NCBI RefSeq assembly: GCF_009649955.1
Contig: NZ_CP045875.1
Coordinates: 1,035,501-1,099,500 of the forward strand
Length of the DNA: 64,000 nt
Source of the DNA: Heliorestis convoluta
Lineage (GTDB): Bacteria; Bacillota; Desulfitobacteriia; Heliobacteriales; Heliobacteriaceae
Reading direction: 5' to 3'
The notes under the pieces were generated by a model. It ran no database searches. It was given only the letters and a program-made list of their open reading frames with translations, and was not told the origin of the DNA. The position numbers were made by a program, and so were the translations under genes. This document shows positions 8,417 to 15,579 of this stretch, piece after piece. Numbering within the stretch: position 1 is the first letter of the stretch; every line of letters begins with the position of its first letter.

Positions 8417-8465
8417 TTGCCAAAAAAGGAAGACCCTGCTATGATTACATTGCAACCGGTTACAA
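8417..8465 (+). promoter_or_regulatory. Promoter plus cre-like operator, copy 1
   Basis: TTGCCA (8417-8422), 17 bp and TATGAT (8440-8445) are followed by TTGCAACCGGTTACAA (8450-8465). That 16-mer is one mismatch from a perfect palindrome and from the CcpA cre consensus TGWAANCGNTNWCA. The operator covers the expected +1, which predicts repression of the DUF1659 cassette by a LacI/GalR-family protein. Confidence 0.65.
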
Positions 8466-8498
8466 ACACTAGTTCCGAGAAAGGAGGTTCCCCCCCCT

Positions 8499-8723
8499 AT
8501 GTCAGTTAATACTACCACAGCCATGTCGACGTTACGCATCGTAGTTCTAGGTCAAACCCTCGACGACGGCACCCAAAAGATACAGAATCGTGACTTCAGA
8601 GGGTTAAAGCCAGTCGCTTCTAACGAGGATGTCTACGAAGTAGCCCACTTACTCGCTTCATTAATGGACCATCCCCTAGAAGAAGTACAACGCCTCGACG
8701 TAAACAACCTAGTTAGCGCCTAA
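8499..8723 (+). CDS. DUF1659 small protein, cassette copy 1
   Basis: 74 aa, no signal peptide or membrane segment. The sequence (LRIVVLGQTLDDGTQKIQNRDFRGLKP, VYEVAHLLASLMDHPLEEVQRLDVN) fits the DUF1659 family, short proteins of unknown function usually encoded just ahead of a DUF2922 gene. AAGGAGG is separated from ATG by TT, eight Cs and T (11 bases), against 8 bases in copy 2. The homopolymer therefore sets the translation-initiation spacing. First gene of a three-gene unit under the cre-like promoter. It differs from copy 2 at only a few residues (QKI/LQL, RLD/RID). Confidence 0.8.
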   Translation: MSVNTTTAMSTLRIVVLGQTLDDGTQKIQNRDFRGLKPVASNEDVYEVAHLLASLMDHPLEEVQRLDVNNLVSA

Positions 8724-8785
8724 CTAGGAATAGGCATCGAACAAGCCCGCGCAACGAAAGCACCAAGGCAAGGGAGGTGAAATCA

Positions 8786-9016
8786 TTGAGCATAACGCGC
8801 AACACCTTAGAACTCGTCTTTTCCAATCAACTAGGACGTGATGTTACCCTGCGAATTCGGGACCCGAAGACCGACGTAACAACAGAAGAAATTCTAACTG
8901 TTATGGACGGAATCATCGCCAAAAACATCATCAACTCTACAGGCGGCGACTTAGTCAACAAAAAAGACGTCCGCTTCCTAACTACAACCATTGAAGATCT
9001 CTACGACCCAGCATAA
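8786..9016 (+). CDS. DUF2922 small protein, cassette copy 1
   Basis: 76 aa from the TTG at 8786, chosen because GGGAGGTGA lies seven bases upstream; an in-frame GTG earlier would sit inside that site. The sequence (LELVFSNQLGRDVTLRIRDPK, ILTVMDGIIAKNII, DVRFLTTTIEDL) matches DUF2922, predicted small alpha/beta proteins of unknown role. The encoded protein is identical to copy 2, with only synonymous nucleotide changes, which suggests recent duplication or selection on the product. Confidence 0.8.
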   Translation: MSITRNTLELVFSNQLGRDVTLRIRDPKTDVTTEEILTVMDGIIAKNIINSTGGDLVNKKDVRFLTTTIEDLYDPA

Positions 9017-9280
9017 GCAAGGGCAACACCAGCACAGCACACACCAGCACAGCACACACCAACACACCAACATCGAGCAATACAACCACCAACTACCACA
9101 ACCAACGGCGTGAACCCTCTATCAACGCTCACTCATCAACAACAGAAGCAGGAGGACTTCTGACAAAAAAATGGAGGTGAGACATTGATAGGGACACCTA
9201 TAATAGAAGAAACTTTTCTTCACGCCCTGACCAACGTCGGATTTCCCATGGCAATAGCCTTGTTCTTGCTCTTTCGCCTG

Positions 9281-9335
9281 CTCGCCCCTTTAAAAGACTG
9301 CCAAGGCAATCTTTTAAAGGAAAGGGTACGTTCCC
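9281..9335. repeat. Palindromic repeat element, copy 2 (interrupts yvrJ)
   Basis: CTCGCCCC, then CTTTAAAAGACTGCC / GGCAATCTTTTAAAG as a near-perfect hairpin, then GGAAAGGGTACGTTCC. It shares layout and much sequence with 7079-7130. Its left border coincides with the point where YvrJ homology stops. Confidence 0.6.
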
Positions 9336-9387
9336 AAAACTATTGTGAACATTCGGAAAATTTTACGATAACAAAAAAACCTAAATC

Positions 9388-9428
9388 AAAAGGCATCTGC
9401 TGGGAACAAAACCGGCAGGTGTCTTTTT
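9388..9428 (+). terminator. Rho-independent terminator
   Basis: AGGCATCTGC pairs (with G-U pairs) to GGCAGGTGTCT and is followed by TTTTT, at the end of the first cassette. Confidence 0.6.
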
Positions 9429-9623
9429 GATTAAGCAAACAACCGCCCCAGTACGATTCAAAGACTCAATCAAAAAACTATTTGAAGAACAAAACCTTTC
9501 TATTATATGGAAATACAAACAATTCTGTTATAATAAAGCTAAAAGACACGAGAAGAATCCACAACTACGAAACGTACAGAAAGCAGAAATAAAAAGAATT
9601 TTTAAAAAGAGGAAGGTGACAAA

Positions 9624-10559
9624 ATGACAAGACAAAAAAGCAACCTAAAAGAAATCAAAGCAATCAACCGCATCAACGACTACGCCTTCAAAAGAATATT
9701 CGGCTCAGAAGAAGGCAAAGAAGTACTCATCAACTTCCTTAACGCAGTCCTAAAACTTCCACAAGACAGAGAGATCAAAACCATAGAACTACTAGACAGA
9801 GAAATCGAACCAACCTACTTATTAGATCGAGGAGCCAGACTGGACGTACTAGCAAAGACAGAAAAGGGAACACTGATCAACATAGAAGTACAAGTAGGCA
9901 ACCAGTACAACATAGACAAAAGAACCCTCTACTACTGGTCCGGCCTTTATCATGGTCAACTCATGCGCGGCCAATCCTTTAGAGAACTACGTAAAACAAT
10001 AACCATAAACATAATAGCCTTCAACTGGTTCCCCGACGAAACCCGCTATCACCGTAAATTCCACATCCGAGAAGAAGAAACAGGAGAACAACTAAACGAC
10101 GACCTAGAAATCCACTTTCTCGAACTAGATAAAGCAAAAAAACTAAAGCGAAAACCGCAAACCCCTCTAGAAGCATGGCTAATGTACCTAAATAACCTAG
10201 AAGGAGAAGAATTGGAGGAGATAGCCATGGAGAATCCGGCCATAAAAAAAGCAGTCACCATAGAACAAGCCTTCATGAAAAGCAACATCGAAAGAAGAAT
10301 CTACGAACTAAGAGAAAAAGCAGTACGCGATGAAATATCCGCATTAGCCGGAGCGAAAGAAGAAGGAAAAGCAGAAGGCCGAAAAGAAGGCATTCAACAA
10401 GGTCACCAAAAAGGCATTCAACAAGGTCGCGAACAAGCAGTACACGAAAAAACCATAGCTGCCCTAAAAGCCGGCCTCGAAGTCAACCTCGTAGCTCAGA
10501 TCATGGGGTTAGACATAGAAGAAGTACAAAAACTAAAAGAAGAACTGAACAAACCATAA
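9624..10559 (+). CDS. Rpn family recombination-promoting nuclease / putative transposase
   Basis: 311 aa, ATG preceded by GAGGAAGGTGA. The N-terminal PD-(D/E)XK domain of the PDDEXK_2 type is intact: INDYAFKRIFGSEEGKEVLINFLNAVL, GARLDVLAKTEKG (catalytic Asp) and INIEVQVG (ExQ), then YYWSGLYHGQL. The C-terminal part is charged, with Gly-x-x-Glu-Gly repeats (EEGKAEGRKEGIQQGHQKG), and ends in VAQIMGLDIEEVQKLKEELNKP. Rpn proteins are DNA endonucleases implicated in RecA-independent recombination or phage defence. A TATAAT (9529-9534) lies upstream with a weak -35. It sits exactly between the two copies of the duplicated cassette, so it may have taken part in the duplication (inference). Confidence 0.85.
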   Translation: MTRQKSNLKEIKAINRINDYAFKRIFGSEEGKEVLINFLNAVLKLPQDREIKTIELLDREIEPTYLLDRGARLDVLAKTEKGTLINIEVQVGNQYNIDKRTLYYWSGLYHGQLMRGQSFRELRKTITINIIAFNWFPDETRYHRKFHIREEETGEQLNDDLEIHFLELDKAKKLKRKPQTPLEAWLMYLNNLEGEELEEIAMENPAIKKAVTIEQAFMKSNIERRIYELREKAVRDEISALAGAKEEGKAEGRKEGIQQGHQKGIQQGREQAVHEKTIAALKAGLEVNLVAQIMGLDIEEVQKLKEELNKP

Positions 10560-10588
10560 CGAGCCCTAACAAGGGTTCGTTTTTTTAT
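10560..10588 (+). terminator. Rho-independent terminator
   Basis: CGAGCCCT-AACA-AGGGTTCG plus a T-run directly after the Rpn stop, identical to 8237-8265. Confidence 0.8.
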
Positions 10589-10739
10589 ACCCTCACGAGA
10601 ACAAGGAAACCCTTCACCAAAGCAAATCCCTCTCCAATGCCAGAACAAATATTCCAATGAAAAACAAAGCATTCCAACGCAACAAGAACCTATGTTCCCC
10701 TAAACACCCCCAAAAGCCCAATTCACCGCCAGAACAACT

Positions 10740-10788
10740 TTGCCAAAAAAGGAACCCCCTGCTATGATTACATTGTAACCGGTTACAA
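10740..10788 (+). promoter_or_regulatory. Promoter plus perfect cre-like palindrome, copy 2
   Basis: TTGCCA (10740-10745), 17 bp, TATGAT (10763-10768), then the perfect 16-bp palindrome TTGTAACCGGTTACAA (10773-10788). It satisfies TGWAANCGNTNWCA at every position and overlaps +1. Confidence 0.7.
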
Positions 10789-10818
10789 ACACTAGTTCCA
10801 AGAAAGGAGGTTCCCCAT

Positions 10819-11043
10819 ATGTCAGTTAATACCACCACAGCCATGTCGACGTTACGCATCGTAGTTCTAGGTCAAACCCTCGACGACGGCACTCTACAGC
10901 TACAGAATCGTGACTTCAGAGGCTTAAAGCCAGTCGCTTCTAACGAGGATGTCTACGAAGTAGCCCACTTACTCGCTTCATTAATGGACCATCCCCTAGA
11001 AGAAGTACAACGCATCGACGTAAACAACCTAGTTAGCGCCTAA
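10819..11043 (+). CDS. DUF1659 small protein, cassette copy 2
   Basis: 74 aa with AAAGGAGG eight bases before ATG (only four Cs in the spacer). Same family and layout as the copy at 8499-8723; a few substitutions (for example LQL for QKI). First gene of the intact DUF1659-DUF2922-YvrJ unit. Confidence 0.82.
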   Translation: MSVNTTTAMSTLRIVVLGQTLDDGTLQLQNRDFRGLKPVASNEDVYEVAHLLASLMDHPLEEVQRIDVNNLVSA

Positions 11044-11105
11044 TTAGGAGCAGGCATCGAACAAGCCCGCGCAACGACAGCACCAAGGCAAAGGAGGTGA
11101 AATCA

Positions 11106-11336
11106 TTGAGCATAACGCGCAACACCTTAGAACTCGTCTTTTCCAATCAACTAGGACGTGATGTTACCCTGCGGATTCGGGACCCGAAGACCGACGTAAC
11201 AACAGAAGAAATTCTAACTGTTATGGACGGAATCATCGCCAAAAACATCATCAACTCTACAGGCGGCGACTTGGTCAACAAAAAAGACGTCCGCTTCTTA
11301 ACTACAACCATTGAAGATCTCTACGACCCAGCATAA
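11106..11336 (+). CDS. DUF2922 small protein, cassette copy 2
   Basis: 76 aa from TTG at 11106 with GGAGGTGA upstream. The product is identical to the 8786-9016 copy. It follows DUF1659 by 62 bases and precedes YvrJ by 145 bases of A/C-rich, low-complexity sequence. Function unknown. Confidence 0.82.
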   Translation: MSITRNTLELVFSNQLGRDVTLRIRDPKTDVTTEEILTVMDGIIAKNIINSTGGDLVNKKDVRFLTTTIEDLYDPA

Positions 11337-11481
11337 GCAAGGGCAACACCAGCACACCAACACACCAACATCGAGCAATACAACCACCAACTACCACAAC
11401 CAACGGCGTGAACCCTCTATCAACGCTCACTCATCAACAACAGAAGCAGGAGGACTTCTGACAAAAAATGGAGGTGAGACA

Positions 11482-11655
11482 TTGATAGGGACACCTATAA
11501 TAGAAGAAACTTTTCTTCACGCCTTGACCAACGTCGGATTTCCCATGGCACTAGCCTTGTTCTTGCTTTTTCGCCTAGAAAGCAAAGTAGGCTCATTAAC
11601 AACAGCCATCGCAGAACTCACTAGCAAAGTAGAACTCTTACGACACCTCGAATAA
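11482..11655 (+). CDS. yvrJ: YvrJ family membrane protein, intact copy
   Basis: 57 aa from TTG at 11482 (GGAGGTGA seven bases before); the longer open frame from 11311 overlaps the DUF2922 gene and low-complexity DNA. One transmembrane helix (VGFPMALALFLLFRL) is followed by a short coiled-coil tail (ESKVGSLTTAIAELTSKVELL). This is the hallmark of YvrJ: N-out single-pass peptides of unknown function found with DUF1659/DUF2922 genes. Last gene of the cassette, followed by a strong terminator. Confidence 0.82.
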   Translation: MIGTPIIEETFLHALTNVGFPMALALFLLFRLESKVGSLTTAIAELTSKVELLRHLE

Positions 11656-11672
11656 CCAACACAATAAACAAC

Positions 11673-11741
11673 ACAGAGGGGCCGATTCTCACTGCGTCGC
11701 TTGAAAAACGACCCAGGAGAGCCGGCCCCTCTGTATTTTTC
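11673..11741 (+). terminator. Long-stem Rho-independent terminator
   Basis: ACAGAGGGGCCG (11673-11684) pairs with CGGCCCCTCTGT (11723-11734), with an inner TCTC/GAGA continuation, and is followed by ATTTTTC. It closes the second cassette. Confidence 0.85.
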
Positions 11742-12118
11742 ACTATGACTCACCCGCCCGCGTCCACGGACAAAACAGAAAACCTCTTAAATCAAGACTT
11801 TGAAGTCATCACTTGAAAAAAGATAACGTCACAAAACCAATTACCATGGAATAAATAGTCACAAATTGCTATAATAAACATAACAAAGCAAACCAAAAGA
11901 AATACCCTCTTTATTTATACATAGCACTTGCATCGTTGATAGAGCTGCCCCATTCCAAACCGCAACCCTTTAGTAGAAACGACTTACAGAATCTTTGTAC
12001 GTTAAAAGCGTACTAAGATAAAATCCTTTTTTATTACATAAAGAGGGGGGTATCCAGAGAATACACAGTTGCCAATAAAAGAAAAAAACCTAATCAAAAA
12101 GAAGGAGGGTACTGAAAT
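11742..12118 (+). other. Intergenic region with candidate promoters for the SLH gene
   Basis: No gene seen. TTGTAC (11995-12000), 18 bp and TAAAAT (12019-12024) make a reasonable promoter; its spacer holds the inverted repeat GTACG/CGTAC (11997-12001, 12009-12013). A second TATAAT lies at 11870-11875 with a poor -35. A G6 run follows at about 12045-12050 in the leader. Confidence 0.45.
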
Positions 12119-13603
12119 TTGTTCAAGCCTAGAAAAAAGAGAAAGATCTTAGCAATTATCACCATGATAACCTTGTCTCTAACAATGCTCCCCCTATTGG
12201 CACTTGCAGGCACCCCACAGGATATCCAAGGACATTGGGCAGAAAAATGGATTGAAAAAATGATCCAAAAAGGCATCGTATCAGGCTACCCAGATGGAAC
12301 ATTTCAACCAACCAAAGAAATAACCAGAGCAGAGTTTGCCACCATAGTCAACAATGCCCTTGACAAAAATGATGCTACAGCAGAAGCCAACTTCACCGAT
12401 GTAAAAACATCAGACTGGTATTACAGACAAGTTGCCATCGCCAAAAAAGAAGGCTACATATCAGGATATCCCGATGGCACCTTCAAGCCGAACCAACCAA
12501 TAAGCCGACAAGAAGCCGCTGTTCTAATGACCAACTTACTAAAACTCGATCAAAATGCACAGCTACGCTGGTACAGCGATCAGAACCAAATCGGCAACTG
12601 GGCCGCTACAAGCATCGCAGCAGTAAACAAAGCAGGCTTAATGCAAGGATATCCCGAAGGAACCTTCCAACCCCTAAATCCAATAACTCGAGCAGAAACA
12701 GCAGTCTTAATCGATAAAGTACTAGAATACAAAAGCGCAATAATACCCCAAGAAGAATCCGCACTAAAAGGCATAGTGCAACTGAATGGACAAGCCCAAA
12801 CCGATGCCAAAGTAAAACTATTCAAGCAAGGCACAATTGAAGTAATAGCAGAAACCACCACAGACCAAAAGGGACAATACTCCTTTGACGTCGAAGCAGG
12901 TCAATACGACCTAACAGCAGAAAAAAGCAACAGAATTGGCTATCTAACAAAAGTAGACAAAACAGCAAGCAGAAACATTGAACTACAAGCAGCCGTCCAA
13001 GTAACAGGGAAACTAACCGACAAAGACGGCAAAAGCGTCAATAACGCAGCCATAGCCTTCACCACAAACCCCACGTTCCTAACCAAAACAGACAACAAAG
13101 GCGAATACAGCCTCTATGTACTACCCAATCGCAGCTACACAGTACTAGCAGTCAATCCCACCAAAGAAAGTGACGGATTCCAAGTTGTACAACAAAATGT
13201 TGCCATTGGCCAAGAAAATACGACTTTAAGTGAACTGAAAGCCACCTTTGCTGTTACCACCCCCGTTGTCGGCGGTGGAGGAGGAGGGGGCGGCTTTGGC
13301 GGAGGCGGCGGTACTGGTGGTACCGGTGACGATAGCGCCGACTCTAATAACGATAGAGTTAAGCTCTTCAGCAAAGCCCAAAGTCACGGAATGCCTACAT
13401 CTGAAGTAAAAGTAAAAACTGGTGATTCCTATGAAAAAAGATATACAATTTACTTTGATGGAGTCCCTTTGGCTAAAGCAACAAATGAAACTGTTATTGT
13501 AGCGTCTGAACTACTTCGTGATTCTACAAGGGTTGATATTATTATTGATGGCAGTGATAGCCTTAAGCCAGTTGACAGTGTTACACCTGTAATTGATTTT
13601 TAA
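12119..13603 (+). CDS. SLH-domain surface protein with CnaB-like repeats, C-terminus frameshifted
   Basis: 494 aa, TTG start with GAAGGAGGG upstream. A signal peptide (to ALA, about residue 31) is followed by three N-terminal SLH repeats (about 32-205; GHWAEKWIEKMIQKGIVSGYPDG and relatives). Two carboxypeptidase-regulatory/CnaB-like beta domains follow (about 215-375), then a long Gly-rich linker (about 382-405) and a unique C-terminal domain. The stop at 13603 follows a T5 run (GATTTTTAAC). Removing one T continues the domain for 30 residues to 13694. The region after the Gly linker is also more T-rich than the A/C-rich part before it, suggesting a module of different origin. Likely wall-anchored adhesin or surface protein. 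Confidence 0.85.
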   Translation: MFKPRKKRKILAIITMITLSLTMLPLLALAGTPQDIQGHWAEKWIEKMIQKGIVSGYPDGTFQPTKEITRAEFATIVNNALDKNDATAEANFTDVKTSDWYYRQVAIAKKEGYISGYPDGTFKPNQPISRQEAAVLMTNLLKLDQNAQLRWYSDQNQIGNWAATSIAAVNKAGLMQGYPEGTFQPLNPITRAETAVLIDKVLEYKSAIIPQEESALKGIVQLNGQAQTDAKVKLFKQGTIEVIAETTTDQKGQYSFDVEAGQYDLTAEKSNRIGYLTKVDKTASRNIELQAAVQVTGKLTDKDGKSVNNAAIAFTTNPTFLTKTDNKGEYSLYVLPNRSYTVLAVNPTKESDGFQVVQQNVAIGQENTTLSELKATFAVTTPVVGGGGGGGGFGGGGGTGGTGDDSADSNNDRVKLFSKAQSHGMPTSEVKVKTGDSYEKRYTIYFDGVPLAKATNETVIVASELLRDSTRVDIIIDGSDSLKPVDSVTPVIDF

Positions 13604-13694
13604 CTATGAAAAAAGTTTACCAACCAATAATACAAAAAGCGTGACCGTAACGTTACAGATTGTTGATGCAATAGCAAATGCATTCAAGAGATAG
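13598..13694 (+). pseudogene. Out-of-frame tail of the preceding SLH protein
   Basis: Reading in the +1 frame from the T5 run gives NYEKSLPTNNTKSV, TVTLQIVDAIANAFKR and TAG at 13692-13694. This is a natural continuation of the truncated domain ending VTPVIDF. It indicates a single-base insertion (real or sequencing) in the homopolymer. Confidence 0.65.
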
Positions 13695-13742
13695 AAAAAT
13701 GGATCCGCTGCACTCATTAGACTAAGAAGGAGGAATTATTAA

Positions 13743-15470
13743 ATGACAAGAAAACGAACAAGCAAGATTTTACCAATCTTGCTTGTATTGACCATGCTAT
13801 TTACACTGATAGCACCTGCGGGAATGGCTTTTGCGACAACGCCAAAATTAGAGGTAATTGGAAGTGTGGACTTAGATTTTGGGCAATTGCCAAAAGGTTA
13901 TAAATCAATACCAGAAAAAACAGTAACAGTAACAGCACGAGAAGCTGATTTTCTCCATCTAACCCCAGATTTGAAAGTTTTTGAAGTAAAACCGGTTGCA
14001 GGACTTAATCGGCTTTTGGAAAACGAGAGAGTTACCTTCACCATAAGCCCTACTCCTGAAATGTTACAATCACCAGGTGAATACAAAGAGACATTAGAAA
14101 TATACGGAGTAGCTGATGTTAGTGGGCGGCCTACATCAATATTAGAGTATCCTGTAAACCTAATCATCGCAGATCTAACCCATAATATAGAGGGTAACAA
14201 CAAGGTATTTGCTTCTGTAACAGAAGGTTATGCTGAAAATGAAATGGAAGAGGCATTAACAGTTACTATAACAGCAATTGGAGAGCATAACGACGTAACA
14301 GTGATGTTAAGTGGAGAGGATTCTAATAGCTTTGTGCTAGATAATGCTCCAAACAAAAAGAAGATTGAATTTGACAATGTAAAAGACGAGACAGTTACAT
14401 TCACGGTAAGACCACAACATGGATTAACATCACAAACACATACAGAGAAAACGCATACAGCAGAAATAACAATCACATCTGACATGTTTCCTGAAGGTAT
14501 CAGTTTTACATTAACTCAGGTCGTAAAACCAATACCAGAAATTAAATTACACGGCATAAGTACGAAAATTGAATTTGAAGATGTGACAGAAGGGTATCAA
14601 GAAGTTCAAGGCATAGAAGTTGCATTTACAACAGTAGGAGACCATGCCAACGTAAAAGCATCCATCGATGACAATGGCGCCAAAAATTTCAAACTAATAA
14701 AAAATGGCTCTAGCAAAACCAATTTCGATTTCGGCGACCTACAACACAATAGAGAAATAAAATTCATAGTAAAACCAGAACTAGGTTTAGAAGCAAAAAA
14801 ACTAGCAACCGAAGAACGTGAACCGGAAGAATATACAGCGACAATCACAATCACTTCAGACAAAGATGAGGTAAGCTTTATAGTAAAGCAGGTTGTGAAC
14901 CCAAAAGGAACTTACTCCATAAACATAGACCCGGTAATAGATGGAACAGCGCAAGTAATAACCAACCCAAGCAAAAGAGCAGCAAAAGGTGATATAGTAA
15001 CTATTTATATATCTGATATTGAGGTTGGGAAAAGACCCAGAATTGTCACAGTAAACGGTGGACAGGTTAGCGTTACTCCAGTAGAAGGAAAAGTAGGAGA
15101 ATACACCTTTGTAATGCCAGAAGAATTAGCTGCAGTGGAAGTGAGCCTAGGCAATATACGAGGCCATATTGTCCACTTAAAAGACAAGAATAATATCCTC
15201 TTGGTAGGAGAACATGCTTTTGAATTGGGAAATGAACAATACAACCTAAACAATTTCTTGAAAGCAAGCGATAACTATTTAGACATGACACAGGATGGAA
15301 AGTATGCTATCTACTACAAAGCAGGTGGCAAATGGTACAACCTTGTTAAAGCAGAAGGAATTGGCCTTGTAGAAGCAGCTGAAGTAAAAGATCTTAATCA
15401 AATCAATAGTAGAATTAATAAAAAAGGCATCTACACATACATGAACATGGGAGAGCCTGATAATTTGTAA
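13743..15470 (+). CDS. Secreted protein with repeated Ig-like (ASH/Hydin-type) beta domains
   Basis: 575 aa, ATG with AAGGAGG. A signal peptide (to MAFA, about residue 31) is followed by three related ~110-130-residue beta modules. Each opens with an F-x-x-(V/L)-x-(E/K)-G-Y signature (DFGQLPKGYK, FASVTEGYAE, FEDVTEGYQE) and ends near a TITSD / VVKP strand. A domain near 390-470 (GTYSINIDPVIDGTAQVITNPS) resembles divergent InlB B-repeats. The C-terminal ~100 residues are unassigned. It has no SLH domain or sortase motif, so it is probably secreted or held by the neighbouring SLH protein, with which it may be co-transcribed (gap 139 bp). Confidence 0.75.
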   Translation: MTRKRTSKILPILLVLTMLFTLIAPAGMAFATTPKLEVIGSVDLDFGQLPKGYKSIPEKTVTVTAREADFLHLTPDLKVFEVKPVAGLNRLLENERVTFTISPTPEMLQSPGEYKETLEIYGVADVSGRPTSILEYPVNLIIADLTHNIEGNNKVFASVTEGYAENEMEEALTVTITAIGEHNDVTVMLSGEDSNSFVLDNAPNKKKIEFDNVKDETVTFTVRPQHGLTSQTHTEKTHTAEITITSDMFPEGISFTLTQVVKPIPEIKLHGISTKIEFEDVTEGYQEVQGIEVAFTTVGDHANVKASIDDNGAKNFKLIKNGSSKTNFDFGDLQHNREIKFIVKPELGLEAKKLATEEREPEEYTATITITSDKDEVSFIVKQVVNPKGTYSINIDPVIDGTAQVITNPSKRAAKGDIVTIYISDIEVGKRPRIVTVNGGQVSVTPVEGKVGEYTFVMPEELAAVEVSLGNIRGHIVHLKDKNNILLVGEHAFELGNEQYNLNNFLKASDNYLDMTQDGKYAIYYKAGGKWYNLVKAEGIGLVEAAEVKDLNQINSRINKKGIYTYMNMGEPDNL

Positions 15471-15473
15471 CGC

Positions 15474-15571
15474 ATGATTAAAGAGCTGCTAATTTGTCGA
15501 ATGTTGACAAATTAGCAGCTCTTTTTTTGATATGACTATGGAGCACCGGTTAGAAGGAAAGCAACATACCC
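15474..15571 (+). terminator. Terminator within repeated 3' element, copy 2
   Basis: AGAGCTGCTAATTTGTC / GACAAATTAGCAGCTCT followed by T7. Stem plus the ~45 downstream bases match 7191-7288 at roughly 90% identity. Confidence 0.8.
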
Positions 15572-15579
15572 ACCCATAC

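Larger units (their letters stand above)
8186..9279 (+). repeat. Direct duplication, unit 1
   Basis: Nearly identical to 10509-11576 at an offset of about 2.3 kb. It spans the 3' end of an Rpn gene, its terminator, an intergenic promoter/operator, the DUF1659 and DUF2922 genes and the first half of YvrJ. Differences include a longer C-tract (8490-8497), an expanded 15-bp CAGCACAGCACACAC tandem (about 9035-9065) and scattered substitutions. Confidence 0.9.
9185..9430 (+). pseudogene. YvrJ-family gene truncated by hairpin repeat
   Basis: TTG start at 9185 after GGAGGTGA. The first ~31 residues (IGTPIIEETFLHALTNVGFP plus a hydrophobic helix) match the intact YvrJ copy at 11482-11655. Homology then ends abruptly at about 9279, where the palindromic element begins. 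The remaining ~50 codons read through the hairpin and following sequence and have no YvrJ character. A membrane-anchored chimeric peptide could still be made. Confidence 0.7.
10509..11576 (+). repeat. Direct duplication, unit 2
   Basis: Second copy of 8186-9279. This copy carries the intact YvrJ gene, so it probably represents the ancestral layout. Confidence 0.9.

Noticed and set aside
8068-8472. 134-aa ORF overlapping the Rpn 3' end and the cassette promoter
   Set aside because: Out-of-frame shadow with Arg/Lys/Thr-rich composition running through a terminator and a promoter.
9427-9627. 66-aa ORF just before the intact Rpn gene
   Set aside because: It covers the Rpn promoter region, has no Shine-Dalgarno and has low-complexity Lys-rich composition.
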